From Desulfovibrio sp. (lineage in GTDB: Bacteria; Desulfobacterota; Desulfovibrionia; Desulfovibrionales; Desulfovibrionaceae): a stretch of DNA of 37,591 bases. This document shows positions 15,175 through 22,389 of the stretch, one piece after another. Each line of letters starts with the position of its first letter. Positions within the stretch are counted from its first letter, which is position 1. The notes under the pieces were generated by a model. The model saw only the letters and a list, made by a program, of their open reading frames with translations. It was not told where the DNA came from and did not search any database. Where the stretch lies: assembly GCA_031275955.1 (NCBI GenBank), contig JAISNZ010000095.1, forward strand, positions 1 to 37,591. Reading direction: 5' to 3'. Both the position numbers and the translations under genes were made by a program.

Positions 15175-17021
15175 TATGCCTCCCCCTTGCGGGCCTTGAA
15201 GGATGGGGAAATCTGCACGCAGACCATACAGCCGGAGCAGAGATCCGGATCAACGCCCATCTCGTCTCCGGACAGGCGGAAAGCCGGACAGGCGAGATTG
15301 GCGAAACAATGGCGGGCGCTCTCGTCCTGAACCGCCACATAGGCCGTCTGGCGTCTGGCGCGCCCGAGGGTCCTTCCGGCGAAGAGCACGCACGGCTCTT
15401 CAAAAATCAGCACCCGCACGCCGCTTTCCTCTTTCATCTCGCGGATCAGGCGCTGCAGGGCCTTCTGGTTGAGGGCGCGCGCCTTTTCCACGCGGCTGAC
15501 GCCGCAGCCGCGCACCACGGCTTCAATGTCCAGATGGACGCGCTGATCGCCCAGGACTTCCTGGGCCATGCCGGGGTTGGGCTGGTGGCCGGTCATGGCT
15601 GTGGTGCCGTTATCGAGAATGACGATCTGCAGATTGTGCCTGTTGAAAACGGCGTTGGCCAGGCCGGTCATGCCGGAATGGAAAAAGGTGGAATCCCCGA
15701 TGAAGGCCACCACGGGCTTGCCGGAAACGCGGGCAAAGCCGCTGCCGGCGGAGATGGAAGAGCCCATACAGAAGAGGAAATCCGCCGCGCGCAGGGGAGG
15801 GAGCAGGCCCAGGGTATAGCAGCCGATGTCGCTGGAATAGACGGCCTGATCACCGTAAACGGAGCGGACGGCATAAAAAACGGAGCGGTGGCCGCAGCCG
15901 GCGCACAGGTTGGGAGGCCGCTGGGCCAGTTCCTGCCCGGCGGCTCCGCCGGGAGGAGAGGGAGGACATTTGCCCAGAAGGGAACCCAGCGCCTCGCGCA
16001 CCAGGGGAGTGGAGTATTCCCCGAACCGGGTCAGGGTGCCGCTTTTGCCGGTGATTGTTACCGGAATCCCCCTTTCCTGGGCCAGGGCGCGCACGGCGGT
16101 TTCCACCAGGGGCTCCCCTTCCTCCAGGATGAGAACCCGGGAAAGGGGACGCAGGAAGCCTTCCAGGAGCGTGACCGGCAAAGGCCAGGTCAGGCCGAAG
16201 TCAAAGACCCGGACGGCATCCCGCCAGTTTTCGGCAAGCAAAACGTCATGGAGATAGGCGCGGCTGATTCCCGAAGCGATGACGCCCAGGGAAGACGTTG
16301 CGGAGCCTTGATCCGCCCGGTTGAAGGGGGATTCCTCCACCTTGCGGACCACAGCCTCCAGATTGGCCGCCAGGGCTTTGTGGCGCATCCGGGCCACGGC
16401 GGGCACGGGCACGAAGCGGCCGGGATTGCGGGCAAAGGCGACAAGGGGGGCGGGGGCGGGCAGGGAACCGAATTCCACGGGACCTCGCAGGTGGCTGACG
16501 CGGGTGGTGGTGCGCAAAAGGACGGGCTGCTCCGTTTCCCTGGCCAGAAGGAAGGCGGCCCTGGCCATGTCCTTGGCCTCCTGGGCGGTGGCCGGCTCAA
16601 AACAGGGCATCTGGGCGAAGCGGGCGTACGTCCGGTTGTCCTGTTCGTTCTGGCTGGAATGGCAGCCGGGATCGTCGGCGGAAAGGAGCACCAGGCCGCC
16701 GGGCAGGCCGGTGTACGTCATGGTCAGCAGTGGGTCGGCGGCCACGTTGAGGCCCACATGCTTCATGGTCACAAGGCTCATGGCCCCGGCCAGGGCGGAA
16801 CCGGCGGCGACCTCCGTGGCCACCTTTTCGTTGACCGAATATTCAAAGACGAAACGCCCGCTTCCGGCAAGGCTGGAAAAGAGATCCGGGACCTCTGAGG
16901 ACGGGGTGCCGGGATAGCAGGTAACAACATTGACGCCGGCTTCCAAAGCTCCGCGCACAATGGCCTCGTTGCCCAGCAGGAGGTGCCGCGTGCCCTTTGG
17001 ATCAAGCAGGGGATGGTTCAT
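15174..17021 (-). CDS. iorA: Indolepyruvate ferredoxin oxidoreductase, alpha subunit
   Basis: This 615-residue protein carries the pyrimidine-binding domain first (about 15-180, LLGNEAIVRGALEAGVNVVTCYPGTPSSE) and the thiamine-diphosphate domain later (about 365-520). The latter has LCAGCGHRSVF, GDSTFFHSGMTGLANAV and DNGTTAMTGHQPNPG, the IorA arrangement. The C-terminal ferredoxin tail is reduced. Only C572 and C578 remain of the first cluster motif. In the second motif C595, C598 and C601 are followed by S605 where the fourth ligand is expected (VQISPSF). Electron transfer may therefore differ from the standard enzyme. The start has GGAG upstream, overlapping the end of the TPR gene. Six bases separate the two genes. 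Confidence 0.92.
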   Translation of the reverse strand: MNHPLLDPKGTRHLLLGNEAIVRGALEAGVNVVTCYPGTPSSEVPDLFSSLAGSGRFVFEYSVNEKVATEVAAGSALAGAMSLVTMKHVGLNVAADPLLTMTYTGLPGGLVLLSADDPGCHSSQNEQDNRTYARFAQMPCFEPATAQEAKDMARAAFLLARETEQPVLLRTTTRVSHLRGPVEFGSLPAPAPLVAFARNPGRFVPVPAVARMRHKALAANLEAVVRKVEESPFNRADQGSATSSLGVIASGISRAYLHDVLLAENWRDAVRVFDFGLTWPLPVTLLEGFLRPLSRVLILEEGEPLVETAVRALAQERGIPVTITGKSGTLTRFGEYSTPLVREALGSLLGKCPPSPPGGAAGQELAQRPPNLCAGCGHRSVFYAVRSVYGDQAVYSSDIGCYTLGLLPPLRAADFLFCMGSSISAGSGFARVSGKPVVAFIGDSTFFHSGMTGLANAVFNRHNLQIVILDNGTTAMTGHQPNPGMAQEVLGDQRVHLDIEAVVRGCGVSRVEKARALNQKALQRLIREMKEESGVRVLIFEEPCVLFAGRTLGRARRQTAYVAVQDESARHCFANLACPAFRLSGDEMGVDPDLCSGCMVCVQISPSFKARKGEA

Positions 17022-17027
17022 GGACGG

Positions 17028-17717
17028 TTACTCCGGGGATACCTCCGCTGAGGGCTTTGCCGCCTTTTTTCGCAGGGCGGCGATTTTTTGCAGCCAGAAA
17101 TCGGCGTTGCCGGCCAGGGACTCTCTGGCGACAATCGCCTCGCAGGCGAGGATCGCCCGATCAAAATTGCCCAGGGCCTCGGCCAGAAGGACAATGCGCT
17201 CGTTCACAGCGGCCAGATCATATTCGGGAAGACCGGGAACAAGGGCTTCCAGCAAATCCAGGGCCTCCCGCTTTTTCTCCTGCGCCGCCAGGGCCTCGGC
17301 CATGGCCAGGACGGCGGTCACCCGCATGGTGGGGTCCAGCCGGGCAATCTGTTCCCAGGCGGCGTATTCCCTGGCAGGGTCCCGGACCTCCCGCGCGGTT
17401 TCGGCCAGGGCGAACCAGGCCGCCCCATGCAGGGCGGCTGGGGCGGTCTTCAGGTAGTCCTCAAGGGCGGCGATACGCTCCTGGCCGTGGCGGGAGGAGA
17501 GAAGACGCCCGAATTCCAGGCGCAGTTCGTCCCGGATGCGCGTCTGCCGCGCGTCGTAGAACCAGTACCCCCCAATGGCGAGAAGGAAGAGCATCACGCC
17601 CAGGGCAATAAGCCGGGCATGGGCAAGCAAAAACTGCAGCATGGGAGACGCCTCGGCGGCAACCTCTCCTTCTATTGAGCCGATCAGCGACGGCGTCTGC
17701 CTCTGTTTGGCCGCCAT
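17028..17717 (-). CDS. Membrane-anchored TPR protein
   Basis: This 229-residue protein has a short cytoplasmic N terminus, one membrane segment (about 33-52, LIALGVMLFLLAIGGYWFY) and a C-terminal part of helical TPR-like repeats (about 70-215, AALHGAAWFALAETAREVRD and MRVTAVLAMAEALAAQEKK). The topology and repeats resemble YfgM-type proteins, which sit beside the Sec translocon and chaperones, but similarity is only architectural. AAGGAG precedes the ATG. It is the first gene of the operon with iorA and iorB. No functional link with those enzymes is apparent. Confidence 0.75.
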   Translation of the reverse strand: MAAKQRQTPSLIGSIEGEVAAEASPMLQFLLAHARLIALGVMLFLLAIGGYWFYDARQTRIRDELRLEFGRLLSSRHGQERIAALEDYLKTAPAALHGAAWFALAETAREVRDPAREYAAWEQIARLDPTMRVTAVLAMAEALAAQEKKREALDLLEALVPGLPEYDLAAVNERIVLLAEALGNFDRAILACEAIVARESLAGNADFWLQKIAALRKKAAKPSAEVSPE

Positions 17718-17755
17718 GCGGAATCTCCTTGCCCGTACACGGGAATTGTCTAAAA

Positions 17756-17771
17756 AAGGACCTTTGTCCCT
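17756..17771 (-). terminator. Small hairpin with T-run in the leader of the TPR-iorAB operon
   Basis: On the minus strand GGAC-AAAG-GTCC is followed at once by TTTTTT, a minimal terminator or attenuator shape in the leader about 40 bp before the start codon. The stem is short, so the call is tentative. Confidence 0.3.
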
Positions 17772-17802
17772 CCCTAATCTCCCCTCCCTCCCTAATCTCC
17801 CC
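17768..17802 (-). repeat. 18-bp tandem repeat, G-quadruplex-capable
   Basis: The unit CCCTCCCTAATCTCCCCT (plus strand) is present almost twice with an 18-bp period. On the minus strand it gives six runs of three or four G separated by 1-6 bases, which satisfies the common G3+N1-7 quadruplex pattern. It lies 50-85 bp upstream of the TPR gene. A TTGACA at 17817-17812 (minus) places it where the promoter spacer and -10 region would be. Confidence 0.7.
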
Positions 17803-17870
17803 GGGGGAAAATGTCAAAACCTGAAAGCGGGGGGACGCCGCCGCCTCTCTGGCGCATCCGGGCCTTCTGG

Positions 17871-17876
17871 TATAGG
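17871..17876 (+). promoter_or_regulatory. -10-like element of nadD
   Basis: TATAGG with an upstream TGG lies nine bases before the nadD ATG. No Shine-Dalgarno sequence fits in the remaining bases (CTGTCCGC), which suggests a leaderless or nearly leaderless transcript. No good -35 is visible. Confidence 0.35.
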
Positions 17877-17884
17877 CTGTCCGC

Positions 17885-18562
17885 ATGCGTTCCCGTCCCC
17901 TCATCGCCCTTTTGGGCGGCAGCTTCAATCCCCCGCACATCGGGCATTTCCGCATTGCCCTGGAGGTACAGGAAATCCTCGTCCCCCGCGAGATCCTGCT
18001 GATTCCCTGCGCCAGCCCTCCCCACAAGACCGGAGACAATCTTCTGCCCTTCTCCCTGCGGCTGGCCATGCTGGAGGCGGTGACGCGCGCCCTGCCAGGC
18101 CTGGGCGTCAGCCCTGTCGAAGCCGAACGCCCCGGACCCTCGTATACAGTGGATACCCTGACCGCTCTGGCCGCGCGGCATCCGGGAGAACGTCTGGCCT
18201 TCATCCTCGGAGGGGACGATTTCTCTCTGCTCCCCAGTTGGAAACTCTGGCGGAACATCCCGGAATTGGCCGACCTCATCGTTCTGCCCCGCCGCGCGGG
18301 AGCGGAAAAAATCTTTCTGCGCGCCGTCCGGGCCCGCTGGCCCGAGGCCGTTCCCCTGTCTTTCCCGTCCGGAATCCGCGCCTTCAGCCTGCCCCACGGC
18401 GGGCGCATTCTCCATCTGCCCCAGCCCCGGCTGGAAATCAGCTCCTCCCTCATCCGTTCCCGCTGGCTTGAGGGCAAAAGCCTGAACTTCCTCGTTCCCA
18501 AAGAGGTCGAAGAAATCCTGGACAAAAACGCGGCGGGCATTCTTCCCCTCTGGCGATCCTGA
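17885..18562 (+). CDS. nadD: Nicotinate-nucleotide adenylyltransferase
   Basis: This 225-residue enzyme joins nicotinate mononucleotide and ATP to form deamido-NAD+ in NAD synthesis. The nucleotidyltransferase signature GGSFNPPHIGH is at residues 11-21. PCASPPHKTG, SYTVDTL and GGDDFSLLPSWKLW follow, and the ISSSLIR motif closes the active site. The length is typical. There is no ribosome-binding site before the ATG. The gene is isolated between a minus-strand operon and a converging exonuclease gene. Confidence 0.95.
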   Translation: MRSRPLIALLGGSFNPPHIGHFRIALEVQEILVPREILLIPCASPPHKTGDNLLPFSLRLAMLEAVTRALPGLGVSPVEAERPGPSYTVDTLTALAARHPGERLAFILGGDDFSLLPSWKLWRNIPELADLIVLPRRAGAEKIFLRAVRARWPEAVPLSFPSGIRAFSLPHGGRILHLPQPRLEISSSLIRSRWLEGKSLNFLVPKEVEEILDKNAAGILPLWRS

Positions 18563-18632
18563 ATCCCCGGAGCCCCCCTTCTCCTTCCGGCCGCTGTCCT
18601 TTATCAAAACTTCCTTTGTGGTACGAGACCCC

Positions 18633-18666
18633 GGCCTTCAGGCCCCCGCACCCCGCCCTGAAGGCC
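18633..18666. terminator. 10-bp hairpin between converging nadD and exonuclease genes
   Basis: GGCCTTCAGG and CCTGAAGGCC form a perfect stem with a 14-nt C-rich loop. It lies between two converging genes and has no U-tract. Confidence 0.45.
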
Positions 18667-18694
18667 CATGCCGCCTTCTTGGTTCCTTTCCCTC

Positions 18695-19309
18695 TTACAC
18701 CATCCCCTGCTCCTGCATCCTCAGGTAAATGGCGCGGCTGGCCCAGGCATCGGTGGCGGCGTAACGGACCTGGCGGAGGGTGAGATCGCGGGCGGCCCAG
18801 TTGGAGCATTGTTCGCCCTTGGAAACCCGGACCCCGAGAAAAAAGGCGGCCAGGGCGCGGAGACTCTGATTCTGAAGATGATGACGGCGGGCGACGGCGG
18901 CGAGATCGACGACGCCGGCGGGAATAAAGGGGCAAAGTTTCTCCAGGGCGTGCATGTCCTCGTGTACGGCCACCCCGGCCTTGACGATATCGCCGGAGGC
19001 GAGAAGGTCCACCAGAGGGGAGGAAAAAGGCTGCCATTTGAGCTGGAAAAGATAAATTTCGTGCGCTCCGGCCAGTTGCACCAGGGAGGGGGAGTAGGAC
19101 TTGCCCCGGACAAAGCTGGGACGGGTTTCCGTGTCAAAACCGAGAACCCTTTCCCTGCTCAGGCGCTCACTGGCCTTTTTCATGTCCCCGGCCGTCCTGA
19201 TGAGGATCACTTTGCCGGGATAGTGAAAGAGCGGCAGGGTATTGATGTCGTCCCTGCTCAGTTTTCCGCCTTCTTCATCCGGCGTGACGGGATCAAACTC
19301 GTCCTTCAT
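18695..19309 (-). CDS. 3'-5' exonuclease, RNase D-like (DEDDy)
   Basis: This 204-residue protein is a stand-alone DEDDy exonuclease domain. Exo I is GFDTETRPSF (about residues 57-66), Exo II is VKAGVAVHEDMHAL, and Exo III is YAATDAWAS near 183-191 with the catalytic Tyr and Asp. RNase D itself has C-terminal HRDC domains, absent here. It therefore resembles the short family annotated as 3'-5' exonuclease domain 2 proteins, found near many bacterial housekeeping genes. The substrate could be structured RNA or DNA; the sequence does not decide. Confidence 0.88.
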   Translation of the reverse strand: MKDEFDPVTPDEEGGKLSRDDINTLPLFHYPGKVILIRTAGDMKKASERLSRERVLGFDTETRPSFVRGKSYSPSLVQLAGAHEIYLFQLKWQPFSSPLVDLLASGDIVKAGVAVHEDMHALEKLCPFIPAGVVDLAAVARRHHLQNQSLRALAAFFLGVRVSKGEQCSNWAARDLTLRQVRYAATDAWASRAIYLRMQEQGMV

Positions 19310-19447
19310 GCGGATGATTCCTGTTCCCCCGTCATTACTTCAACACTCTCCCGCGGCGCGCGCCGTCCTTTCCATCAGGGAAAACCGCCTGCACGCAGAT
19401 AAACATAAAAAATTCGCCGCGTAAAGTGAAGACCCCGTGCATTTTTC

Positions 19448-20338
19448 TTGGCATTATCCCGGCAATGGCATAGGATCACACATCCCCCCGTTCTTCAGCC
19501 AGAGGTCCGATCCGCCGTGGCAGCCTTCAACACCATCGCGCCCCAGAATGTCCGCCAGCACTTTGCCAGGGCGAAATCCCTCCTGAAGCGCAACGAAACC
19601 GTCAAAGCCCTGGACGCCCTCCTCACCGGCCTCGAGCTGTACGACCGCGGCAAGCTCCTGGCCAAGGCCCGCTTTGAAACAGAGGTGCTCATCCTTGAGG
19701 CTGTCACCGACATCCCCCGCCAACCGCTGGTGCGCAGCTTTTTTGAAAAGATCGCCCAATCCGGGAAAACCGCCGTCGCCTATCAGCCGGGAGAGGAGGA
19801 AAAACTCAAGACGACTCTCCAGATCATACTCAAAGGTCTGGAAAACATGGAAAAGGAAAAACAGCAGCAGGAACGGGACACCCGGGAAAATCGCCGGGAA
19901 AGCCTGCAGGCAAAGGGTCTTGCCTACCTCAAGGCCGGCGACGCCCCTCGCGGCAAGAGCGCCCTGCGCGTTCTGGCGGACGAGTTCGGCCATGAACCGG
20001 GCGTTCTTTCCCGGATCGGCCTCTGGCTTCAGGAAGCGGGACTGTACTTTGAAGCCGCCGAATTCCTGGAGCAGGCCATCGCCGATTTTCCCCGGGACAG
20101 CACGGCTTACGGCCCCGCCGCCGCCGTTTACATCACCCTGCGGGAATTTGAAAAGGCGGAAACCATTTATCTCAAGGCTCTCAAGGAATTCGGAAAACAC
20201 CCCCGCACCATGCTCAACCTTGCCAAACTCTACGTCAGCTGGAACAAAAAAGACAAGGCCTTTGAAGCCGCCAGGGAAGCGTACAAAGGCGATCCTTCCC
20301 TGGAAGAGGCAAAGGCCCTGATCGCTAAATTCGCCTGA
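19448..20338 (+). CDS. Tetratricopeptide repeat protein
   Basis: The protein has up to 296 residues. A charged coiled-coil-like helix (about 118-150, EEKLKTTLQIILKGLENMEKE) separates an N-terminal helical part from C-terminal TPR units (GLWLQEAGLYFEAAEFLEQAI, AAVYITLREFEKAETIYLKAL, NLAKLYVSWNKKDKAFEAA). There is no signal peptide, so it is cytoplasmic. The frame opens at a TTG (19448) with no ribosome-binding site. The GTG at 19517 has AGAGGT about 10 bases upstream and may be the real start, giving 273 residues. TPR scaffolds bind partner proteins; the partner is unknown. An FMN reductase gene begins about 20 bp downstream. Confidence 0.75.
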   Translation: MALSRQWHRITHPPVLQPEVRSAVAAFNTIAPQNVRQHFARAKSLLKRNETVKALDALLTGLELYDRGKLLAKARFETEVLILEAVTDIPRQPLVRSFFEKIAQSGKTAVAYQPGEEEKLKTTLQIILKGLENMEKEKQQQERDTRENRRESLQAKGLAYLKAGDAPRGKSALRVLADEFGHEPGVLSRIGLWLQEAGLYFEAAEFLEQAIADFPRDSTAYGPAAAVYITLREFEKAETIYLKALKEFGKHPRTMLNLAKLYVSWNKKDKAFEAAREAYKGDPSLEEAKALIAKFA

Positions 20339-20362
20339 ACGGGAAAAAACACGGAGGACATG

Positions 20363-20908
20363 ATGCAGACCGTCGCCGTCATTGTCGGAAGCCTGCGCAA
20401 GGATTCCATCAACAAGAAGCTGGCCCGGGCCGTCGCCCGGGAAGGCAGCGACCTGTTTCTCTTTCAGCAGACGCCCATTGATGATATTCCCCTGTATAAC
20501 CAGGATCTTGAATCAGACTTTCCGGCTCCCGTCCAACGGCTGCAGGCCGATATCACCGCCGCCGCCGCCGTGCTTCTGGTGACCCCCGAATACAACCGGA
20601 GCATCCCCGGAGTCCTGAAAAACGCCCTTGACTGGGCCTCGCGGCCTTACGGAAACCACAGCCTGTCCGGCAAGCCCGTGGCCCTCATGGGCGCCAGCGG
20701 CGGCGCCGTGGGCACCGCCGTGGCCCAGTTTCAGCTGCGCGGCATCATGACCATGCTCGGCAGCCGCCTCATCCCCCAGCCGGAACTCTATATCACGATG
20801 CGCCCGGATCTGATCGCGCCGGACGGAACCTTTGCCGATGCCTCCACCCGGAAATTCCTGCGCGGTTTTCTGGAAGGGATGCGGGACTGGCTGAACAAAC
20901 AAGTTTGA
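20363..20908 (+). CDS. NADPH-dependent FMN reductase
   Basis: This flavodoxin-fold protein of 181 residues belongs to the family of E. coli ChrR/YieF, which reduce quinones, chromate or FMN in the cytoplasm. GSLRKDSINKKLAR binds the FMN phosphate, TPEYNRSIPGVLKNALDWASRP is the family signature, and MGASGGAVGTAVAQFQLR lines the flavin. Two ATGs are adjacent. GGAGG is five bases before the second, which I prefer; the first (20360) would add one residue. It follows the TPR gene closely and ends before the converging galU. Confidence 0.9.
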   Translation: MQTVAVIVGSLRKDSINKKLARAVAREGSDLFLFQQTPIDDIPLYNQDLESDFPAPVQRLQADITAAAAVLLVTPEYNRSIPGVLKNALDWASRPYGNHSLSGKPVALMGASGGAVGTAVAQFQLRGIMTMLGSRLIPQPELYITMRPDLIAPDGTFADASTRKFLRGFLEGMRDWLNKQV

Positions 20909-20982
20909 GCAGGGAAACGAGATGCTCTCCATGTGAGAACACACCCCCGGCGGGAATGAGGGCGCCAGGAAAGGTCCTTCCC

Positions 20983-21016
20983 GAGCCGGCAGACGCTCCG
21001 AGCCGGCAGACGCTCC
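20983..21016. repeat. 17-bp exact tandem duplication
   Basis: GAGCCGGCAGACGCTCC occurs twice with no spacer, between the converging FMN reductase and galU genes. Looks like a recent slippage event. No hairpin is formed by the unit itself. Confidence 0.85.
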
Positions 21017-21041
21017 AGCGCGCGCGCCCGGGGCGCGGGCT

Positions 21042-21908
21042 TCAGCCAAGCAACGGTTTGAGGCGCCGCACCAGATCCTCGCGCAATTCCTCATCCTGCA
21101 GGGCAAAATAGATATTGGCCGTCAGGTATTCGGCCCAGTCGCCGGCGTCAAAGCGCATCCCCCGAATTTTGACGGCCAGAAGGCCCCGGGCGGAAGCCTG
21201 GCCCTGCAGGGCGTCCGTGAGCTGGATCTCGCCCCCGTGACCGGGAGAGATCTTCTCCAGGTGAACGAAAATCTCCGGCGTAAGCACATAGCGCCCGATG
21301 ATGGCCAGACGCGAGGGGGCCTGATCCACGCGGGGCTTTTCCACCAGCTTGCGCACCTGATAAATGCCCGGCGAAATCTCCTCGCCGGAGATGATCCCAT
21401 AGCGGCTGACCCGGTCCTGGGGCACCTCCATGACCCCGATAACAGGCAGCCTCTCGCTCTGGGCCACCTCAATGAGCTGCCTGATGCCGGGACTCATCCC
21501 GAACATGAGGTCATCGCCCACCATAACGGCAAAGGCGTCGTCATAACGGACCACGTCCTTGGCGCACAGCACCGCGTGCCCCAGGCCCAGTTGCCGTTTC
21601 TGGCGAATGGAGATGATTCTGACCATTTCCGCCACCTGGCGGATAGCGGCCAGGGCCTCTTCCTTTCCGGATCGCTCCAGCACCATCTCCAACTGCAGGT
21701 TGTAATCGAAGTGATCCTCAATGGCGCTCTTGTCCCGGTTGGTGATGAAGACCACATCCTCAATGCCCGCCTGAATGGCCTCCTCCACCACATATTGCAC
21801 TCCCGGCTTGTTGTAGACAGGCAGCATCTCCTTGGGGATGTTCTTGGTGGCCGGCAACGACCGGGTTCCCCATCCGGCAACGGGAATAACAACCTTGTGA
21901 ATATTCAT
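21042..21908 (-). CDS. galU: UTP-glucose-1-phosphate uridylyltransferase
   Basis: This 288-residue enzyme makes UDP-glucose from glucose-1-phosphate and UTP for envelope polysaccharides. The N-terminal VIPVAGWGTRSLPATKNIPKEMLP is the nucleotide-binding signature, followed by EEAIQAGIEDVVFIT, VMVGDDLMF, KLVEKP and MRFDAGDWAEYL. The usual GxGTR has Trp (AGWGTR), which GalU enzymes tolerate. The frame opens far upstream, but homology starts at the ATG at 21908, with AAGGGGG upstream. It points the same way as glmM but is now separated from it by the TRAP-lyase block. Confidence 0.94.
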   Translation of the reverse strand: MNIHKVVIPVAGWGTRSLPATKNIPKEMLPVYNKPGVQYVVEEAIQAGIEDVVFITNRDKSAIEDHFDYNLQLEMVLERSGKEEALAAIRQVAEMVRIISIRQKRQLGLGHAVLCAKDVVRYDDAFAVMVGDDLMFGMSPGIRQLIEVAQSERLPVIGVMEVPQDRVSRYGIISGEEISPGIYQVRKLVEKPRVDQAPSRLAIIGRYVLTPEIFVHLEKISPGHGGEIQLTDALQGQASARGLLAVKIRGMRFDAGDWAEYLTANIYFALQDEELREDLVRRLKPLLG

Positions 21909-21993
21909 GCAACCCCCTTGTCCTGCGGTTGACGACCTCATCTGCACGCTAGCACAGGAAGCGAAGAAAAAACAAGCCTCTCGGGGCGACCGC

Positions 21994-22063
21994 CAAGACT
22001 GCCGCATTTCCATTGCCGGTAAATGCGAGGGCATAGCCCCAGGGAGCGCCCTCCGCAGTCTTG
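21994..22063. ncRNA. Branched palindromic element, possible structured RNA
   Basis: CAAGACTGC (21994-22002) pairs perfectly with GCAGTCTTG (22055-22063). Inside it, three further stems fit without overlap: CGCATTT/AAATGCG (22003-22009, 22021-22027), GGGC/GCCC (22029-22032, 22036-22039) and AGGG/CCCT (22041-22044, 22049-22052). The shape is a four-way junction of 70 nt, cloverleaf-like. It is not a tRNA: no T-loop sequence or anticodon arm can be assigned on either strand. It could be a structured leader, a small RNA or a palindromic repeat. Strand is undetermined. Confidence 0.4.
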
Positions 22064-22135
22064 CCCGCTTATAGCGTTTACGCTTGTGATTGTCACTTGA
22101 CGGTGAAGCGGATTCGTCCTGCGACAATTCCGCGG

Positions 22136-22159
22136 CAAGGATTTGCCGGTAAATCCTTG
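22136..22159. repeat. Perfect 9-bp hairpin sharing its loop with the branched element
   Basis: CAAGGATTT and AAATCCTTG pair around GCCGGT. The segment TTGCCGGTAAAT also occurs in the second stem-loop of the element at 21994-22063, and sequence after it (GC, then AGGGCA) is similar too. The two appear to be diverged copies of one palindromic unit. Confidence 0.6.
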
Positions 22160-22220
22160 CAGGGCAAAGGATACATTTCCAACGGCAATTTGCTCCGGCC
22201 TCGGCTTTTTTTGGACAATC

Positions 22221-22267
22221 GAAACCGGTGAAACATATATCTTGAAACGTATTTCTCCAATGTTTCA
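22221..22267 (+). promoter_or_regulatory. GAAAC half-site cluster, candidate activator site
   Basis: GAAAC occurs at 22221-22225, 22230-22234 and 22244-22248, and the complement GTTTC at 22262-22266. TGAAAC and GTTTCA (22243-22248, 22262-22267) form an inverted repeat with a 13-bp spacer. The cluster lies about 45-90 bp upstream of the -24 element, a normal position for a sigma54 activator. Binding by the PrpR-like protein is inference. Confidence 0.5.
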
Positions 22268-22307
22268 GCCGCAATCAAATTTGTCCTATAATTGTAAACT
22301 ATTATAT

Positions 22308-22324
22308 TTGGCATGCCTTTTGCT
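22308..22324 (+). promoter_or_regulatory. sigma54 (RpoN) promoter of the TRAP-lyase operon
   Basis: TTGGCATGCCTTTTGCT matches the -24/-12 consensus. The invariant GG (22310-22311) and GC (22322-22323) are separated by exactly 10 bases, with TGGCA and TTGC intact. Transcription would begin near 22335. A sigma54-dependent activator is encoded in the same block. Confidence 0.8.
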
Positions 22325-22389
22325 CAATAACTGCGCAAGGGGACAGACTGCAAACAGCCGGGGAAAAATTACCCTAAAAGGAGTATTTC

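Larger units (their letters stand above)
21909..22307. other. Non-coding region between galU and the TRAP operon
   Basis: This divergent intergenic region has no gene-like frame. It holds a branched palindromic structure (21994-22063), a related hairpin (22136-22159) and GAAAC half-sites (22221-22267), each listed separately, followed by the sigma54 promoter. The last 150 bp are A/T-rich. A stray TATAAT at 22287-22292 has no matching -35. Confidence 0.7.

Noticed and set aside
21994..22063. tRNA gene
   Set aside because: The cloverleaf-like pairing is suggestive, but the outer stem is 9 bp and no T-loop, D-loop or anticodon arm with usual bases fits on either strand.
22287..22292. sigma70 promoter for dctP (TATAAT)
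   Set aside because: No acceptable -35 at 16-18 bp; the sigma54 element just downstream is a much better match and a matching activator is present.
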